A stretch of 57,868 nt of DNA from the NCBI GenBank assembly GCA_031291845.1, contig JARLIH010000450.1:1-57868 (forward strand), written 5' to 3'. Shown piece after piece: positions 42,722 to 49,589 of the stretch. The notes beneath the pieces are model-generated. The model did no database searches, had not been told where the DNA came from, and saw nothing but the letters and a program-made list of their open reading frames with translations. This DNA comes from Isosphaeraceae bacterium (GTDB lineage Bacteria; Planctomycetota; Planctomycetia; Isosphaerales; Isosphaeraceae). Position 1 is the stretch's first letter; every line of letters starts with the position of its first letter. The translations under genes and the position numbers were made by a program.

Positions 42722-43732
42722 TTACGAGGTTGTCGTCGTCGACGACGAACTCGATGTCGGCGCGACCGTGATCAGCGAGGTCGGCGCGTTGGTGTCGTAG
42801 GTCACGGGTGCGATCGTCCCCGAGATCTTCTGGCCGAACGCGTCGGTCGTCGACACGTCGAACGTGTTCGAACCGCTGCCGAGATTGACCACGACGCTGT
42901 AGTTGCCCGATGCGTTGGCGGTGGTCGACACGGGCGCGATGTTCTGGTTCGAGTCCGTGAAGGTCACGGTCGCGCCGGGCGTTACGGCCCCCGTGAAGTG
43001 CACGGTCTGGAGCGCCGTGATGCGATCCTGCACGCCCGTGTCGCTCGCCGGGTCAAGGTTCGCCGAGATGGAGGGGCTGACCGTCGTCATGGCCCCGGAA
43101 TTCCGCTCGGCGACCGCGAGGTCCGCCCGGTTGATCATGCCGTCCCGGTTGGCGTCCGCGTCGAAATTGTAGGTGGTCGAGGATGCCTTCGCGCCGATGC
43201 CCTGGCGAATGGTCGAGATGTCCGACTGGTTCACGATGCCGTCGCCGTTCGCGTCGCCCGCGAGGTAGAAGCCCAGCAGATAGCTGCCGCTGGTGTTCTT
43301 CTCACCCTTGACGGTGACCGTGTAAGTCTCGGCCTTGTTACCCGGCGCCAGGGTGAGTGGGGTTAGAACGGCCGAGGTCTGGTTGCCGTACGACGTCGCG
43401 GTCCGCGTCAGCCCGGGCGTGTAACGCGCGTGGGTCGTGCCGGCGACCGCGTGGCCCTGGGCATCGGTGACGCCCGTGATGTACGGGACGAGGCTGCTGC
43501 CGGTCTGCGTTGCGACGTCGATCCCGATGACGATCTTCCCCGACTTGGGCATCGTGAAATGGGTCGGGTCGATCGTAAACGTGAAGCTCGAAGTCCCGCC
43601 GTTTTGAGAGATCGTGCCGGGTACGATCGCGAACGTGCTGCCTGCGCTCCCGGTGAGGAGCTGGCGGCCCTCCAGCGACTCGACCCCCATTTGCGACGCG
43701 CGCCGGCGGCGTGAAGGATGTGACGGGTTCAT
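42722..43732 (-). CDS. Secreted dockerin-containing surface protein with LEPR-XLL-like motif
   Basis: A 336-residue exported protein. It starts with an Arg-rich segment and MGVESLEGRQLLTGSAG, a LEPR-XLL-type planctomycete sorting motif. A beta-sandwich region follows (about 35-165), then two dockerin-like EF-hand loops (DANGDGIVNQSDISTIRQ and DADANRDGMINRADLAV, about 180-235). A second Ig-like region (FTGAVTPGATVTFTDSNQ) and a Ser/Thr-rich tail complete it. AAGGAGGG precedes the ATG. Dockerins usually bind cohesins, but no cohesin partner is seen here. The function is probably structural or in cell-surface assembly. Confidence 0.8.
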   Translation of the reverse strand: MNPSHPSRRRRASQMGVESLEGRQLLTGSAGSTFAIVPGTISQNGGTSSFTFTIDPTHFTMPKSGKIVIGIDVATQTGSSLVPYITGVTDAQGHAVAGTTHARYTPGLTRTATSYGNQTSAVLTPLTLAPGNKAETYTVTVKGEKNTSGSYLLGFYLAGDANGDGIVNQSDISTIRQGIGAKASSTTYNFDADANRDGMINRADLAVAERNSGAMTTVSPSISANLDPASDTGVQDRITALQTVHFTGAVTPGATVTFTDSNQNIAPVSTTANASGNYSVVVNLGSGSNTFDVSTTDAFGQKISGTIAPVTYDTNAPTSLITVAPTSSSSSTTTTS

Positions 43733-43829
43733 CGGCCCTCCTTGGCCTATTGCCCGGGGAATCGTCTTTTCGAACCGATCGACGAAATGACTCTGGTCGA
43801 GAACGAATGCAAGTTCAGGACGTGTGCGT

Positions 43830-45194
43830 TCAGGCTTCGCGCGGTGCTGCGGCCCGGCTCGCGGCCGTGAAATGGGGCGCGGGGACCTCCAGCTCGCGGT
43901 CGATTTCTGCCCCGTTTCCGCCCTCCCGGCGCGCTGCGACGACCTGCCAGGCCGTGGCCGCATAGACGACCAAGCCCGCCACGAAGAACATCCCATAAGC
44001 TTGGGCATACTTGTGCCCCTGCCCGTGTTGGAGGATGCCGCCGACCTCGCTCGACGTTGTGGCCATCAGGAACACCGAGAACCACATCGCCAGCGCCAAC
44101 GTGACCCGAGTGCCAGCGGGGAGCTTGCGGTTTAGGAAGCGCGCCATCAGGTACGTGTAGGGGATCAAGAGCGTGACGAAATGGTGCTTCCAGCTTCGCT
44201 CGGAGACGAACAGCATCGTGAGCACGACGAGCGCGAACTCACCGAGCAGCCTCGGGTCCGTACGGCGATCGGTCTTCGTGCGGCAGAAGATCGCGAGCAG
44301 GCCCACGAAGGCCACCGAGAGCACCTTGATCAGGTTACTGACCGCCGCGGCCGGCCACGCGACCAGATTGACGTCCAGATGGACCTCGTACCGTCCTGCT
44401 CCGGTCCCTGTCTCGGTCAGGAGCCGGGTCAGCACGCCGACCATCGACTGGTTGACCTCCTGAGGGCTGGCCACGCCGTCCGAGACGTAGGGACTGAGCA
44501 TGCGGTGCCACCACATCATGAGGCACTCGCCGTTGAATTGAGGCCCGATGATCAGGCTCGGAACGACGAGGAGAAACACGCCGATCCCGAGGCAGGTCGC
44601 GCCGACGGTCCGCCAGGACCTTTTGTACATGAAATAAGGGACGAAAAGGGCCGGCGTCACCTTGTAGCTGATCGCCAGCGCGAGCACGAACCCCGCCAGC
44701 ACGTCGTACCCTTCGCGCCAGGCGTAAAGGGCCGAGACGATCAGGAAGAGGATGAGCAGGTTGTTGTTGCCGTGGTGCAGGTCCCCGAGGATCGGCCTCA
44801 GGCTGAAGACCAGGATGCCGGCCTGCGCCCACGACGGAAATGGGCGAGGGTCCGCGCGGGCCATCTTGTAGCAAAGCCAGATCGAGACCAGGGTCAGAAC
44901 GACCTTGAAACCGAACCAGCAGAGAGCCCCCGGGATTTTCGGCAGCCGCATGAACGGGTAAAGGGTAATCGGCATGATAGGCGGGTTGGGGAACATCGCG
45001 ACGTCATAAATGTTCACCCCCTGCCAGAACTGGAGGACTTGTGGTCTCCAGCGTATGAAGGCGCTGCGATCGTCGTCGGCTTTTTTGCCGTACATGACGG
45101 CCGCCACGATCATGATGACGCCGAAGAGAAACCAAACGAGGCGCCGAAAATGGCGATCGAAGTCAGGCGGTACCCCGGTGTCGGGAGTAGGCAC
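43830..45194 (-). CDS. GT87-like (DUF2029) polyprenyl-phosphate-linked glycosyltransferase
   Basis: A 454-residue integral membrane protein with about ten helices and the pattern of GT87/DUF2029 mannosyltransferases: GVNIYDVAMFPNPPIMPITLYPF, then LHHGNNNLLILFLIV and ALAISYKVTPALFVPYFMYKRSW. The loop Asp/Asn/Lys residues lie in the positions typical of GT-C enzymes, which use polyprenyl-phosphate sugars on the outer face of the inner membrane. The start GTG is preceded by GGAAGGAG. The last roughly 40 residues are charged and variable. The acceptor is unknown. Its upstream region faces the tRNA gene, also on the minus strand. Confidence 0.8.
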   Translation of the reverse strand: MPTPDTGVPPDFDRHFRRLVWFLFGVIMIVAAVMYGKKADDDRSAFIRWRPQVLQFWQGVNIYDVAMFPNPPIMPITLYPFMRLPKIPGALCWFGFKVVLTLVSIWLCYKMARADPRPFPSWAQAGILVFSLRPILGDLHHGNNNLLILFLIVSALYAWREGYDVLAGFVLALAISYKVTPALFVPYFMYKRSWRTVGATCLGIGVFLLVVPSLIIGPQFNGECLMMWWHRMLSPYVSDGVASPQEVNQSMVGVLTRLLTETGTGAGRYEVHLDVNLVAWPAAAVSNLIKVLSVAFVGLLAIFCRTKTDRRTDPRLLGEFALVVLTMLFVSERSWKHHFVTLLIPYTYLMARFLNRKLPAGTRVTLALAMWFSVFLMATTSSEVGGILQHGQGHKYAQAYGMFFVAGLVVYAATAWQVVAARREGGNGAEIDRELEVPAPHFTAASRAAAPREA

Positions 45195-45433
45195 GTTTCA
45201 CTCCTTCCCTGGAGTTCGAGCCACTCATGTTGAGCTCAAAGCGAGCGGTCGGATGACGTCCCTTCCCGAAAAGAAGCGGACGTCCCAACCGTGCGGCGCG
45301 GGGGGCGGTCCCAGGGGAGGACGAACGGCGGGATTCCCTCCGGGAAAACCGAACACCGTCCGGACCGTCGAGATTGACCGCAAGCACGACGCGGTGTGAT
45401 ACCGAAGGACGGCCGATCCGTCAAGGCCGCCTC

Positions 45434-45454
45434 GCCCCACTTCGATAATGGGGC
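45434..45454 (-). terminator. Weak hairpin downstream of the tRNA
   Basis: Six-base arms (GCCCCA at 45434-45439 and TGGGGC at 45449-45454) lie about 27 bases beyond the tRNA 3' end. There is no U-tract and the stem is short, so the assignment as a terminator is only positional. Confidence 0.3.
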
Positions 45455-45480
45455 CCTAATTCATGAATCGTCCCGGCAAG

Positions 45481-45846
45481 TGCGGCCCGCAGGATTCGAA
45501 CCTGCAACCAAGGGATTCAAGGGCCCCCGCGTTTCCACGGGGCTTGGACTATCTCATCCTCCAGTCACCCGTGCGACTTGCGCCGAAGGCACGCGCAGTC
45601 CGCCTGGATGATCGGGAGGCCGGGCGCTCGTAGGCGAGGGTTATTGTTGGGACTCACCCCGCTAGTCTCTGAACCTTCCTGGCCACCGAAGCCCGGCCAG
45701 GCTTGGCTGCGGATCGCCGTGCCAGCTTGCGTCGCACCGCGCCGGTTTAGGTTTCCCGCAATTCACCCGGTTCGCGTCCGGAGGTTACCCTCCGGCGCCA
45801 CCTTTTTTTTGATGAGTCCCCTGCTCTGCCGTTGAGCTAGGGCCGC
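45481..45846 (-). tRNA. tRNA with CAU anticodon (probably tRNA-Ile2), interrupted by a group I intron
   Basis: Exon 1 is 45846-45812 (35 nt) and exon 2 is 45517-45481 (37 nt). Joined, they give a full 72-nt cloverleaf: acceptor GCGGCCC/GGGCCGC, D arm GCTC...GAGC, anticodon stem GGGGA/TCCCT (one G-U pair), loop CTCATAA, variable TGGTT and T arm GCAGG/CCTGC around TTCGAAT, with discriminator A. CCA is not encoded. The anticodon CAU fits tRNA-Ile2 (lysidine-modified, reading AUA) or elongator tRNA-Met. The stem-loop and variable region resemble E. coli tRNA-Ile2, so that is preferred. The G1-C72 pair argues against initiator tRNA. The split lies after U36. Confidence 0.92.
45518..45811 (-). ncRNA. 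Self-splicing group I intron (IC3-like, Azoarcus type)
   Basis: A 294-nt insert between U36 and A37 of the CAU tRNA, ending in G as expected for omega-G. The guide GUG (45801-45799) can pair with exon CAU, giving U.G at the 5' splice site. P2 (45798-45774) is a long stem with a GUAA tetraloop. P3 pairs GAACC (45773-45769) with GGTTC (45675-45671), P4 pairs TGCGG (45760-45756) with CCGCA (45712-45708), and P7 pairs GACTA (45667-45663) with TAGTC (45551-45547). The conserved strings GCGGGAAACCTAA, GCAGCCAAGCC, AGAGACTAG and GAGATAGTCCA are present. No homing endonuclease gene fits inside. Splicing is predicted from structure, not shown. Confidence 0.9.
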
Positions 45847-45858
45847 ATTATCGACCCT

Positions 45859-45887
45859 ATCATCGCGATCGGTCTCAATTCTGACAA
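45859..45887 (-). promoter_or_regulatory. Sigma70-type promoter of the interrupted tRNA
   Basis: On the minus strand TTGTCA (45887-45882) and GATGAT (45864-45859) are separated by 17 bases, 12 bases before the first tRNA nucleotide. A further GATAAT lies right at the tRNA edge. No ribosome site follows, as expected for a stable RNA promoter. Confidence 0.5.
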
Positions 45888-46098
45888 GGGTCTTTGGAAC
45901 GAATGCAAAGCCCGGATCGCGAGAGCCCTCGGGGCAGGGTCTTTCTAAACCCTTGGCGCCCCGCCGCGCTCGCACGAGCGCAACCGAAGGCGCCCCCGGA
46001 CTCCCGCCCCTCGCGTGCGGAAGATGTTGCGGACATCGCGTTTTCCATGTATCTTTCGCGAGTTCCCATCTGATCGGTCGGGCGACAAGGAGGTGCGG

Positions 46099-46509
46099 AT
46101 GGCGGCTCAAGTTACGAGCGTCTTTCTGTATGTGAATGACGTCGTCAAGTCACTTGAGTTCTACAGCGAGGTCGTCGGCGCGACCGTGGCGCAAGTCCAC
46201 GCCGAGCGAGAGGGGGGGCCGATCAGCTTGGCTCTCCTCCGGATCGGCAACTTTACGCTCATGCTTCATCCCCAGGAACCGCATGCCACCGAGTTCACGA
46301 ACACGCGGGTGGGCGTGGGAATCCACCTCCAGCTCCGCGTCGACGATATCGACGCGTTCTATCAGCACTGCCACGAGCAAGGGGCGTTCCTGAGCGTCTC
46401 GGGCGAGCCGACCGATCAGAGCTGGGGTTGGCGCGAGTTTGCCCTGAAGGACCCCGACGGCTACGTCTGGTCGGTCTACCAGGACAAGTCGGGCGGACAG
46501 TGGACGTGA
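46099..46509 (+). CDS. VOC-superfamily (glyoxalase/bleomycin-resistance fold) protein
   Basis: A 136-residue two-module vicinal-oxygen-chelate protein with VFLYVNDVVKSLEFYSEVVGA and FALKDPDGYVWSVYQ. The last segment shows Ser where many members have the metal-ligand Glu (GYVWEV pattern), and the first module lacks the usual His, so metal-dependent catalysis is doubtful. The start ATG has a strong AAGGAGG site. It is monocistronic and convergent with the TauE/SafE gene, with eight bases between. The substrate is unknown. Confidence 0.88.
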   Translation: MAAQVTSVFLYVNDVVKSLEFYSEVVGATVAQVHAEREGGPISLALLRIGNFTLMLHPQEPHATEFTNTRVGVGIHLQLRVDDIDAFYQHCHEQGAFLSVSGEPTDQSWGWREFALKDPDGYVWSVYQDKSGGQWT

Positions 46510-46516
46510 CCCGGGC

Positions 46517-46960
46517 TCAATTAGCCTGAGTCACCTCCGTCTGCGTGGGAGGCGCTTTCGGTTTCGGCGCAGCACCGGCCGTCCAGAGCAGATAGCATCC
46601 CATCACCAGCAGAAAACAGGCATACAGCCGCTTCATCGAGACGGCGTCCAGCACACCGACGAACTTCGCGCCGGCGTATGCGCCGAAGAAATAGCCGAGG
46701 GCGATCAGAATGCCGTAGGGCGCGATGACCTCGCCTCGTTTCCAGTAAGCGAGCACCCCGAGAAGACCGATCGGCCAGATCTGGGCGAACATCGACGTCC
46801 CGGTCGCGGCCTTGATCGGGGTGTCGAAGAAAAAGATCAGCGCGGGAACGATCACGAGACCACCGCCGATCCCGAACATGCCACCGAGTAAGCCCGCCAC
46901 GAGGCCCACACCGAGCACACCCAGCAACGCGGTCGAGTTCAACGGGGGCAAACCGTTCAT
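46517..46960 (-). CDS. Half-size TauE/SafE-family membrane permease
   Basis: A 147-residue protein that contains a single TauE/SafE half: four helices with the family motif GVGLVAGLLGGMFGIGGGLVIVPAL followed by GTSMFAQI and LGYFFGAYAGAKF. Full-length members have two such halves (about 250 residues), so this protein probably dimerises. The family exports sulfonates, sulfite or other organic anions. Its ATG overlaps the rsmE stop codon by four bases (ATGA), showing translational coupling with an unrelated rRNA methyltransferase. The Pro/Lys-rich C-terminal tail is not conserved. Confidence 0.85.
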   Translation of the reverse strand: MNGLPPLNSTALLGVLGVGLVAGLLGGMFGIGGGLVIVPALIFFFDTPIKAATGTSMFAQIWPIGLLGVLAYWKRGEVIAPYGILIALGYFFGAYAGAKFVGVLDAVSMKRLYACFLLVMGCYLLWTAGAAPKPKAPPTQTEVTQAN

Positions 46961-47676
46961 TCCACATCGTCTCCGCAAAGCGCCAATAGAAGGGAACCGC
47001 CGGCAAGGCCGGCCGTCTCGATACGCAGCAAGGTCGTGCCCAGGTCGCCCAGGGTCCAGCCGCTCTCTCGGGCGAGAGCGATCTCCTGTTCCGTGAAACC
47101 GCCTTCCGGCCCGATCGCAAGGACGGCCGAGCCCCCGACCGGAATCCGGGGCCAACGCGCGGGGGGAAAACCTCTCGGGTGCGCCAGCACACGAACGCTC
47201 GCGACCGACTCGGCGATCAGCCGGGGCAACGGCACCGGCGGCTCGATCTCGAGCAGCCGCGAGCGCCCGCACTGCTTGGATGCCTCGATCGTGAGTCGCC
47301 GCAATCGCGCCAGCTTCGTCTCCCTCGGATCGACGACCGATCGCTCCGTGACCAGAGGGATGAGGCACGCGACACCCAGCTCCGTGGCCTTTTCCACGAG
47401 CCAGTCGAAGCGCTCTCCCTTGGGTATCGCCGTCGCGAGGGTGAGCCGGCAGGGTGGAGCGCGCTCCGGCAACGGCTCGCCCGCGAGCGCGAGCTCGACC
47501 CGGTCGCGGCCGACCGAAACGACTTCGGCTACGCTGGCAAACCCCTTACCGTCAAAGACTTCGACAACACAACCCGGTCCCACCCGGCGCACCCGTGCAA
47601 GGTGCCTGGCTTCGTCGCCTTCCAGCACGATTCGGCCTTCCACGGGAGGGTCGGGAGAGTAGAAGCGATCGGCCAA
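46957..47676 (-). CDS. rsmE: 16S rRNA m3U1498 methyltransferase
   Basis: A 239-residue SPOUT-class RNA methyltransferase. It starts LADRFYSPD and has the RsmE PUA-like N-terminus (EGDEARHLARVRRVGPGCVVEVFDGKG). The SAM-binding knot motifs follow: SAVLAIGPEGGFTEQEI and LGTTLLRIETAGLAG. I placed the start at TTG 47676, which has GCGGAG upstream and gives the normal N-terminus; a TTG at 47703 has no ribosome site. It is followed by the half-size TauE/SafE gene with a four-base overlap. Confidence 0.92.
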   Translation of the reverse strand: MADRFYSPDPPVEGRIVLEGDEARHLARVRRVGPGCVVEVFDGKGFASVAEVVSVGRDRVELALAGEPLPERAPPCRLTLATAIPKGERFDWLVEKATELGVACLIPLVTERSVVDPRETKLARLRRLTIEASKQCGRSRLLEIEPPVPLPRLIAESVASVRVLAHPRGFPPARWPRIPVGGSAVLAIGPEGGFTEQEIALARESGWTLGDLGTTLLRIETAGLAGGSLLLALCGDDVE

Positions 47677-47792
47677 CGTACAAGGCTCCGCGGCAAAAGC
47701 CAAAGCGACCGGGCTATCTTATCCGATTCATGCAGAAGGTGGCGACGCGCTGACCGTCGGATGTTGTTGGGCCGGAGGGAGAGCATCGCCTC

Positions 47793-48581
47793 GTGTGGCT
47801 AAGTTATTGGAAATTGGCGCGCGACCCGTTCAGCGCCCCTTGCGCGTCCTACGTGGCGACCCCCACTCACGATGAGGCGGTCGCGCGGATCGTCCACGCG
47901 ATCGAGTCGGGTCAGCGCTCCGCGACGTTGCGAGCGGGCGCCGGCCTGGGAAAATCGACCATCCTCGCCCGGGTGCTCGCCGACACGCGCAGTCCGTCCC
48001 GGCGCATCGCCCGCGCGGCCGGTCCCGTTGACGGGCCCAGCCTCTACGCAGCGCTCGCTGACAGCCTGGGAACGCGGGTCTCCCCGGGCGCCCCCCGGGC
48101 GGCCGCGTGGCGTACGCTGACCCAGGCGGTGCGGCTCGAACGCTGGCAGCGGACGCACGTGGTTCTCGCGATCGACGACGTTCACCTCCTCCGCGAGCCG
48201 GCCGACCTGGCCGATCTGGAGCGACTGCTTCATCTCGACCCTGCCCCGACCGCGCGCTTCACGGTCGTGACCGCCGGACGCCCTGACGACGAGTGTGCAC
48301 CGCCTGCGCCGGCATGGGACGTCACCCTCCGGCTGCCGCCGCTGGCACGTGGTGAGGCGGAGCAGTTCGTGCTGGCCAAGCTCGCGTCCGCCGGCCGTAC
48401 CGAGGCGACGTTCACGCAACGTGCGATCACGAGGCTCCATGCCCACTCCGAAGGCATCCCGCGCGGGCTCGACCGCTTGAGCGCGCTGGCGCTGATGGCG
48501 GGAGCGGTGCGGGGCCTGGAGATCATCACCCCCGAGGTCATCGAAGGCGTGACGCGCGAGTGCGTTCTGCCGGCCGCCTGA
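47793..48581 (+). CDS. ExeA/AAA-type ATPase (general secretion A-like)
   Basis: A 262-residue P-loop ATPase of the ExeA/TniB-like AAA family. It opens with MWLSYWKLARDPFSAPC, a typical ExeA start, and has Walker A RAGAGLGKST and Walker B VVLAIDDVHLL. A sensor segment TARFTVVTAGRP and a C-terminal helical lid with GIPRGLDRLSALALMAGA follow. There is no peptidoglycan-binding domain, and no transposase or secretin gene lies nearby. GGGAGAG precedes the GTG start. Its role is unknown. Confidence 0.85.
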   Translation: MWLSYWKLARDPFSAPCASYVATPTHDEAVARIVHAIESGQRSATLRAGAGLGKSTILARVLADTRSPSRRIARAAGPVDGPSLYAALADSLGTRVSPGAPRAAAWRTLTQAVRLERWQRTHVVLAIDDVHLLREPADLADLERLLHLDPAPTARFTVVTAGRPDDECAPPAPAWDVTLRLPPLARGEAEQFVLAKLASAGRTEATFTQRAITRLHAHSEGIPRGLDRLSALALMAGAVRGLEIITPEVIEGVTRECVLPAA

Positions 48582-48705
48582 ATGCGCTGCGATGGGCTCG
48601 CGAGCGATCGGGGTGGCCGGCCCGCGCCTGCTTGTGTTACCATAACTTTCGTTGACCGCCGCTTTCCGGCGTGCGAAACCATTGCGATTCGGGTCCGCCT
48701 CGACC

Positions 48706-49248
48706 ATGTCTGAACCCTCTGTGCCGCTACGCAATCCTTACAAAGCCGCCTTCCTCGCGTGGCTTGTTCCGGGCCTTGGGCATTTTTACCAGGGGCGGGC
48801 GGCCAAGGGCTGGCTCTACGCGATCAGCATCCTCTCGCTCTACTTCGTCGGCTTCGCGATGGGCGAGGGGAAGATTGTCTACTGGCGGTGGGTCAGCCCG
48901 CTGAACGATCCCGAGCATTTTTCGATCTACTACCTGGGCCAGTTTTTCGTCGGCCTCCCCGCCTTGCCCGCCTTGATCCAGGGGACGCTCCACTACTTCG
49001 ATCCCGCAGCCTCCATTTTGGGTGGCTTCATGGGTCCCCCGGACCAGAACATCCTCAATGGGCTGCACCCGCGCCTGGGTAAGCTCGTCGAGGTCGGGAC
49101 GATCTACACGACGGTTGCGGGGCTGCTTAACGTCCTGGCCATCTACGATGCTTACGAAGGGCCGGCCTACGACGGGCTGGCGGAAGAAGAGTCGGGCCTG
49201 GCGGAGAAGCCTGAGCTCAGCGGTCTCAAGGCGGAGGGCCAGGCGTGA
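48706..49248 (+). CDS. Planctomycete-type membrane protein (DUF6677/TM2-like)
   Basis: A 180-residue membrane protein. The N-terminal motif NPYKAAFLAWLVPGLGHFYQGRAAKGWLY is of the TM2/DUF6677 type: a helical hairpin with a GxGHFYQGR turn. Three or four further helices follow, then a charged tail (YDGLAEEESGLAEKPE). The ribosome-binding site is weak, but the start fits the domain. Its stop codon overlaps the start of a small membrane-protein gene, so the two are probably functionally linked. The function is not known; a structural or assembly role in the cell envelope is a guess. Confidence 0.8.
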   Translation: MSEPSVPLRNPYKAAFLAWLVPGLGHFYQGRAAKGWLYAISILSLYFVGFAMGEGKIVYWRWVSPLNDPEHFSIYYLGQFFVGLPALPALIQGTLHYFDPAASILGGFMGPPDQNILNGLHPRLGKLVEVGTIYTTVAGLLNVLAIYDAYEGPAYDGLAEEESGLAEKPELSGLKAEGQA

Positions 49249-49436
49249 TCTTCGGCGTCATTCATGCCTACTGGTTCGCGCTCCCGCTGGTCCTCGTCAT
49301 CAGCCTGGTCTACGCTGCATCCCGCCACGAAGCGTGGGAGCTGATCTGGCGGCATGCGTTCCGGCTCTGGACGATGATTCTGGGCATTCTGATCGTCACG
49401 ACGGCGGTTCTGCTCGTCATCAACAGCCAGGTGTGA
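49245..49436 (+). CDS. Small two-helix membrane protein
   Basis: A 63-residue protein with two membrane helices (AYWFALPLVLVISLVYAA and MILGILIVTTAVLLVINS) separated by a polar loop (RHEAWELIWRHAFR). The GTG start overlaps the stop of the DUF6677-like gene by four bases (GTGA), a classical coupled arrangement. The first base of an alternative start is not obvious. It is probably a partner or subunit of the protein encoded just before it; the function is unknown. Confidence 0.7.
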   Translation: MIFGVIHAYWFALPLVLVISLVYAASRHEAWELIWRHAFRLWTMILGILIVTTAVLLVINSQV

Positions 49437-49589
49437 CCGTCGCGCGCGGGTCGAGCTGCGCCGCGTCGAAAACCGCTCCCGGGGGAGAGGCGATTCGAAC
49501 GTCCCTCGCGGGCACACCCGCCGCTGCGCAAAAAAAAGGCGGGGGCGGGAGCCAGCTCGATGGTCGGCACGCCGCCTTGACGGCCGCGG

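Noticed and set aside
45518-45811. Pseudo-tRNA or archaeal-type bulge-helix-bulge intron
   Set aside because: The insert is far longer than archaeal-type introns, lacks a bulge-helix-bulge and shows the P3/P4/P7 core and omega-G of a group I intron; both exons form an intact tRNA.
49510-49589. Intrinsic terminator suggested by the run of T on the minus strand after the CE15-like gene
   Set aside because: The C-rich stretch before the T-run has no complementary G-rich arm, so no stem forms.
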